Assembly: GCA_004009845.1 (NCBI GenBank)
Contig: RMBW01000370.1
Location: 1-10,110, forward strand
Direction of reading: 5' to 3'
Length of the DNA: 10,110 nt
From: Davidsoniella eucalypti
Taxonomy: Eukaryota > Ascomycota > Sordariomycetes > Microascales > Ceratocystidaceae
Shown here: positions 8,894 to 10,110 of the stretch, piece after piece
How positions within the stretch are numbered: position 1 is the stretch's first letter
Layout of the letters: each line of letters starts with the position of its first letter
Program-made: the position numbers and the translations under genes
The notes under the pieces: model-generated
Told to the model about the DNA's origin: nothing
Databases searched by the model: none
The model's input: only the letters and a program-made list of their open reading frames with translations

Positions 8894-9008
8894 TTTGTAA
8901 AGGGAGATATCGGGATTGTACTTTTTAGTAAAAGTAGAAGTTATTTGGAAATATAGCAGTATTTTTCGCAAAAAAATGTTGTTTTTTGGTCACTATCAGG
9001 AGTACATG
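8894..9008 (-). other. LINE 5' UTR with mini-uORF and small hairpin
   Basis: This is the 115 nt between the right target-site duplication and the ORF1 ATG. The element begins CATGTACTCCTGATAG on the minus strand. Its first ATG (9007-9005) opens a three-codon uORF, MYS, ending in TGA at 8998-8996. A hairpin, ACTTTT (8920-8925) with AAAAGT (8930-8935) around a 4-nt loop, lies about 27 nt before the ORF1 start. LINE promoters are normally internal and within this region, but I cannot point to a specific motif. The uORF could tune ORF1 translation, or could be skipped because it is almost at the RNA 5' end. Confidence 0.6.
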
Positions 9009-9021
9009 CACCAAGAGAATA
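9009..9021. repeat. Target-site duplication, right copy
   Basis: CACCAAGAGAATA is identical to 3422-3434 and marks the 5' end of the minus-strand element at 9008. There is no truncation or 5' inversion, which are common in LINEs. The pre-insertion site can be inferred as sequence up to 3434 joined to sequence from 9022. Confidence 0.93.
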
Positions 9022-9283
9022 AACATACATGGGTTATAAACCTATCACAGAGCTTCCATTGACTAGGGTATGTAACCCTACAATCTGACGGTAAAGTTGG
9101 ACTATGATTGAAGTATATACTATAGATTAGACAAGGAATGCAAACAAATCACAAGCAAAAAAAATATGCTAATAGTTCTATTTCCCACATCTGTCATTGA
9201 TGCCGACTGTTAAAGACACACAAATCAAATAGAGGATATATGAGGACAATACCGCCAAGAAAAAAAAACAATGGAATCTATCT
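9022..9283. other. Right flank / 3' region of the phosphodiesterase pseudogene
   Basis: This AT-rich non-coding stretch lies between the LINE and the stop of the minus-strand phosphodiesterase gene, so it is probably that gene's 3' UTR and terminator region. A small inverted repeat, TAGGGT (9064-9069) with ACCCTA (9075-9080), could form a hairpin. A-runs are present at 9160-9167 and 9262-9270. I see no clear polyadenylation signal and no other gene. The LINE insertion lies beyond this stretch, about 260 bp past the stop, so it need not have disrupted coding sequence. Confidence 0.5.
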
Positions 9284-9900
9284 CTAGATTAATCCAGCAA
9301 CCATGGCCAACGTTGTCACAACCACAAGGCTTGCGGATACACCAAGACCAGAGATACTACGGAGAGCTGCATTTGGAACAATACCACAACACGTTCTATT
9401 ATACGTGACATTGTTCAGTAGCACCACTGCTTTGAACACAGCACGAGGGTTATACTCGCCAGCAATATTGTAAAAGTCTACGTTCAGGACCTTGGGGTTG
9501 ATACCCCACTGGCTCTGGCAGTCTTGTCCGGCTTGACCTAGACTGCCGTTGCCCTGCCAGTCGTTGGTGGTGTTTAGTAGCGACACGACAGGGACCAGTA
9601 CACTGGTGCCAAAGAGAGTATACTGGATGTTGAGGTAGTGATTCATCAAATACAAGCGATCCTTAACGTCTTCCTCAGACAGGTTGGGTGGGCGGTCGAC
9701 TGTGCAAGGGAAGGTCTGGCTCTCGGGTCGAATGGGGTTTCTATGAGAACTGGTGTAGTAACCACGGGTACTTGCTCTGGTCGGCCTCGTAGTCGAGAAA
9801 AGGACTACCTGTTATGAAATAACACTCGTAGACCCTCCGCATGAGACTTAGACTTGATACACAGCCTCACCTTTCGATTCCGGTGGCAACAATTCCTGCA
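9284..9900 (-). pseudogene. GPI-anchored PLC-like phosphodiesterase, C-terminal half, frameshifted
   Basis: The reading matches the C-terminal half of fungal PLC-like phosphodiesterases (TIM-barrel, PI-PLC superfamily), secreted and anchored to membrane or wall; the substrate is unknown. In order I see FLDYEADQSKYPWLLHQFS, ETPFDP, FPCTVDRPPNLSEED, RLYLMNHYLN, LLNTTND, GSLGQAGQDC, WGINPKVLNVDFYN and NNVTYNRTCCG. A hydrophobic tail follows (GLGVSASLVVVTTLAMVAGL), as in a GPI-attachment signal, and the stop is at 9284. There are N-glycosylation sequons such as NVT. The pieces lie in successive frames: shifts at about 9741-9746 (a TAG follows HQFS) and about 9725-9728 (a three-base C run), and perhaps at 9798-9801. 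Each equals one missing base. The N-terminal half with the catalytic histidines is not seen in the remaining 200 bp, so the gene is truncated, interrupted by a long intron or continues beyond the window. Family membership is recognised from motifs, not a search. Confidence 0.75.
9809..9870 (-). other. Possible 62-nt spliceosomal intron in the phosphodiesterase gene
   Basis: On the minus strand a GTGAGG donor follows GAAAG at 9871, and the stretch ends in TTTCATAACAG at 9809, a normal length for a fungal intron. Stops close the coding frame just upstream of the acceptor, and the homologous reading (VVLF, then FLDYEAD) begins right after it. The preceding codons could read VATGIER, like the ATGTR-VV-FLD stretch of the family, but the phases do not join without one more missing base. 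There is no good CTRAY branch site; TCTAAG and CATAAC are the nearest. This is a tentative call. Confidence 0.35.
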
Positions 9901-9925
9901 TTGAGGCTAGACTTGATACACAGCC
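9849..9925. repeat. 18-bp direct repeat across the putative exon/intron junction
   Basis: TAGACTTGATACACAGCC occurs exactly at 9849-9866 and 9908-9925, a period of 59 bp. The sequence between the copies (9867-9907) contains the putative exon end and splice donor. The flanks of the two copies are otherwise unrelated, so this is not a simple 59-bp tandem duplication. One copy lies inside the possible intron and the other upstream of the possible exon. Confidence 0.75.
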
Positions 9926-9929
9926 AACA

Positions 9930-10110
9930 CAGCATTGCCACTTCTGTCCGTAGACTAGATCCTTCTGTTTTCTTCCTCTCTCGGTTTAACATAAATATCT
10001 TGCTTGTTTCTTCCTTTCCTGTTCTCTCTTTCCTTTCCCCTCCAAGCTTACAACTCTCTGTGTACCTGATCCCTTGGTGCAACCTCCTCTTCTTGTTCCT
10101 GTTCTTGTCC
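9930..10110 (+). promoter_or_regulatory. Pyrimidine-rich tract, possible promoter/leader of a rightward gene
   Basis: The plus strand is strongly C/T-rich over about 150 bp (for example TTTCTTCCTTTCCTG and TCTCTCTTTCCTTTCCCC), followed by CTCCAAGCTTACAACTC. Fungal genes often have such CT-rich stretches just before the transcription start. I see no start codon or coding sequence after it within the window, so a rightward gene would lie beyond 10110. Alternatively it is simply low-complexity sequence upstream of the minus-strand phosphodiesterase remnant, which shows no recognisable coding here. Confidence 0.3.

Larger units (their letters stand above)
3435..9008 (-). mobile_element. Full-length Tad1-clade LINE (non-LTR retrotransposon)
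   Basis: The element is 5,574 bp between two perfect 13-bp target-site duplications. Reading on the minus strand it runs 5' UTR, ORF1 (gag-like, three CCHC knuckles), ORF2 (endonuclease, reverse transcriptase, RNase H, C-terminal Cys-His motif), 3' UTR and a (AAAT)n tail. There are no LTRs. The combination of AP-type endonuclease, RNase H and the C-terminal CxC-x6-HFFFC motif fits the fungal Tad1 clade; the clade call comes from domain order and motif style, not from a tree. ORF2 carries two frameshifts, so this copy is probably not autonomous unless they are sequence errors. The perfect duplication and complete ends indicate a recent insertion. Confidence 0.93.

Noticed and set aside
4761..8900. 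Plus-strand open frames antisense to the LINE (for example 5438-5824, 6137-6634, 8073-8549)
   Set aside because: They are shadows of the GC-rich coding sequence of the element, with arginine- and serine-rich products that resemble no family.
8894..8971. Start of ORF1 at 8971, giving 519 aa
   Set aside because: The codon at 8971-8969 is TTG. A nuclear fungal gene should start at ATG, and the first in-frame ATG is at 8893, which also leaves a reasonable 115-nt 5' UTR.
9284..9655. A complete 123-aa membrane protein starting at 9655
   Set aside because: The codon at 9655 is TTG, not ATG, and clear family sequence (FPCTVDRPPNLSEED and further upstream) continues in the same frame beyond it. It is the tail of a larger gene.
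9867..10082. A 71-aa minus-strand protein rich in Lys, Arg and Glu
   Set aside because: Its composition follows from the pyrimidine-rich plus strand. Only the last few residues (VATGIER) resemble anything, namely a possible exon of the phosphodiesterase.

Overview
This window looks like nuclear DNA of a filamentous ascomycete fungus. Three things point there: a Tad1-type LINE retrotransposon with an RNase H domain, remains of a fungal GPI-anchored PLC-like phosphodiesterase gene with what looks like a short intron, and AT-rich intergenic DNA next to a pyrimidine-rich promoter-like tract. The species cannot be fixed from the sequence.

Layout. 1-3421 is intergenic and holds no gene I can defend. 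It does contain a strongly decayed tandem repeat (about 99-800, unit about 90-120 bp) and a cluster of short tandem duplications at 3289-3414. 3435-9008 is an apparently full-length, minus-strand non-LTR retrotransposon of about 5.57 kb. It has a 5' UTR (8894-9008), ORF1 with three CCHC zinc knuckles (7412-8893), ORF2 with AP-type endonuclease, reverse transcriptase, RNase H and a C-terminal zinc motif (3689-7418), a 3' UTR (3460-3688) and a tetranucleotide (AAAT)n tail (3434-3459). A perfect 13-bp target-site duplication, CACCAAGAGAATA, flanks it at 3422-3434 and 9009-9021 and fixes both ends. ORF2 is split over three frames by two apparent single-base losses.

9022-9283 is the right flank. 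From 9284 upwards on the minus strand is the C-terminal half of a GPI-anchored PLC-like phosphodiesterase. Its frame also breaks two or three times, each time in the direction expected from one missing base, and its N-terminal half is not recognisable. 9930-10110 is strongly pyrimidine-rich on the plus strand and may be the promoter or leader of a rightward gene beyond the window.

How it fits together. The LINE inserted by target-primed reverse transcription about 260 bp past the 3' end of the phosphodiesterase gene. ORF1p would coat the RNA and ORF2p would nick the target and copy the RNA. ORF1 and ORF2 overlap in the 7-nt ATGTTAG, which suggests coupled translation. The perfect duplication implies a recent insertion. 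All frame breaks in both the element and the host gene behave as one-base losses with almost no other damage, so assembly error is a serious alternative to true decay. I see no previously undescribed system. The best items for follow-up are the precisely bounded element, the one-directional frameshift pattern, the decayed satellite and the G-quadruplex-type runs on the cDNA strand.
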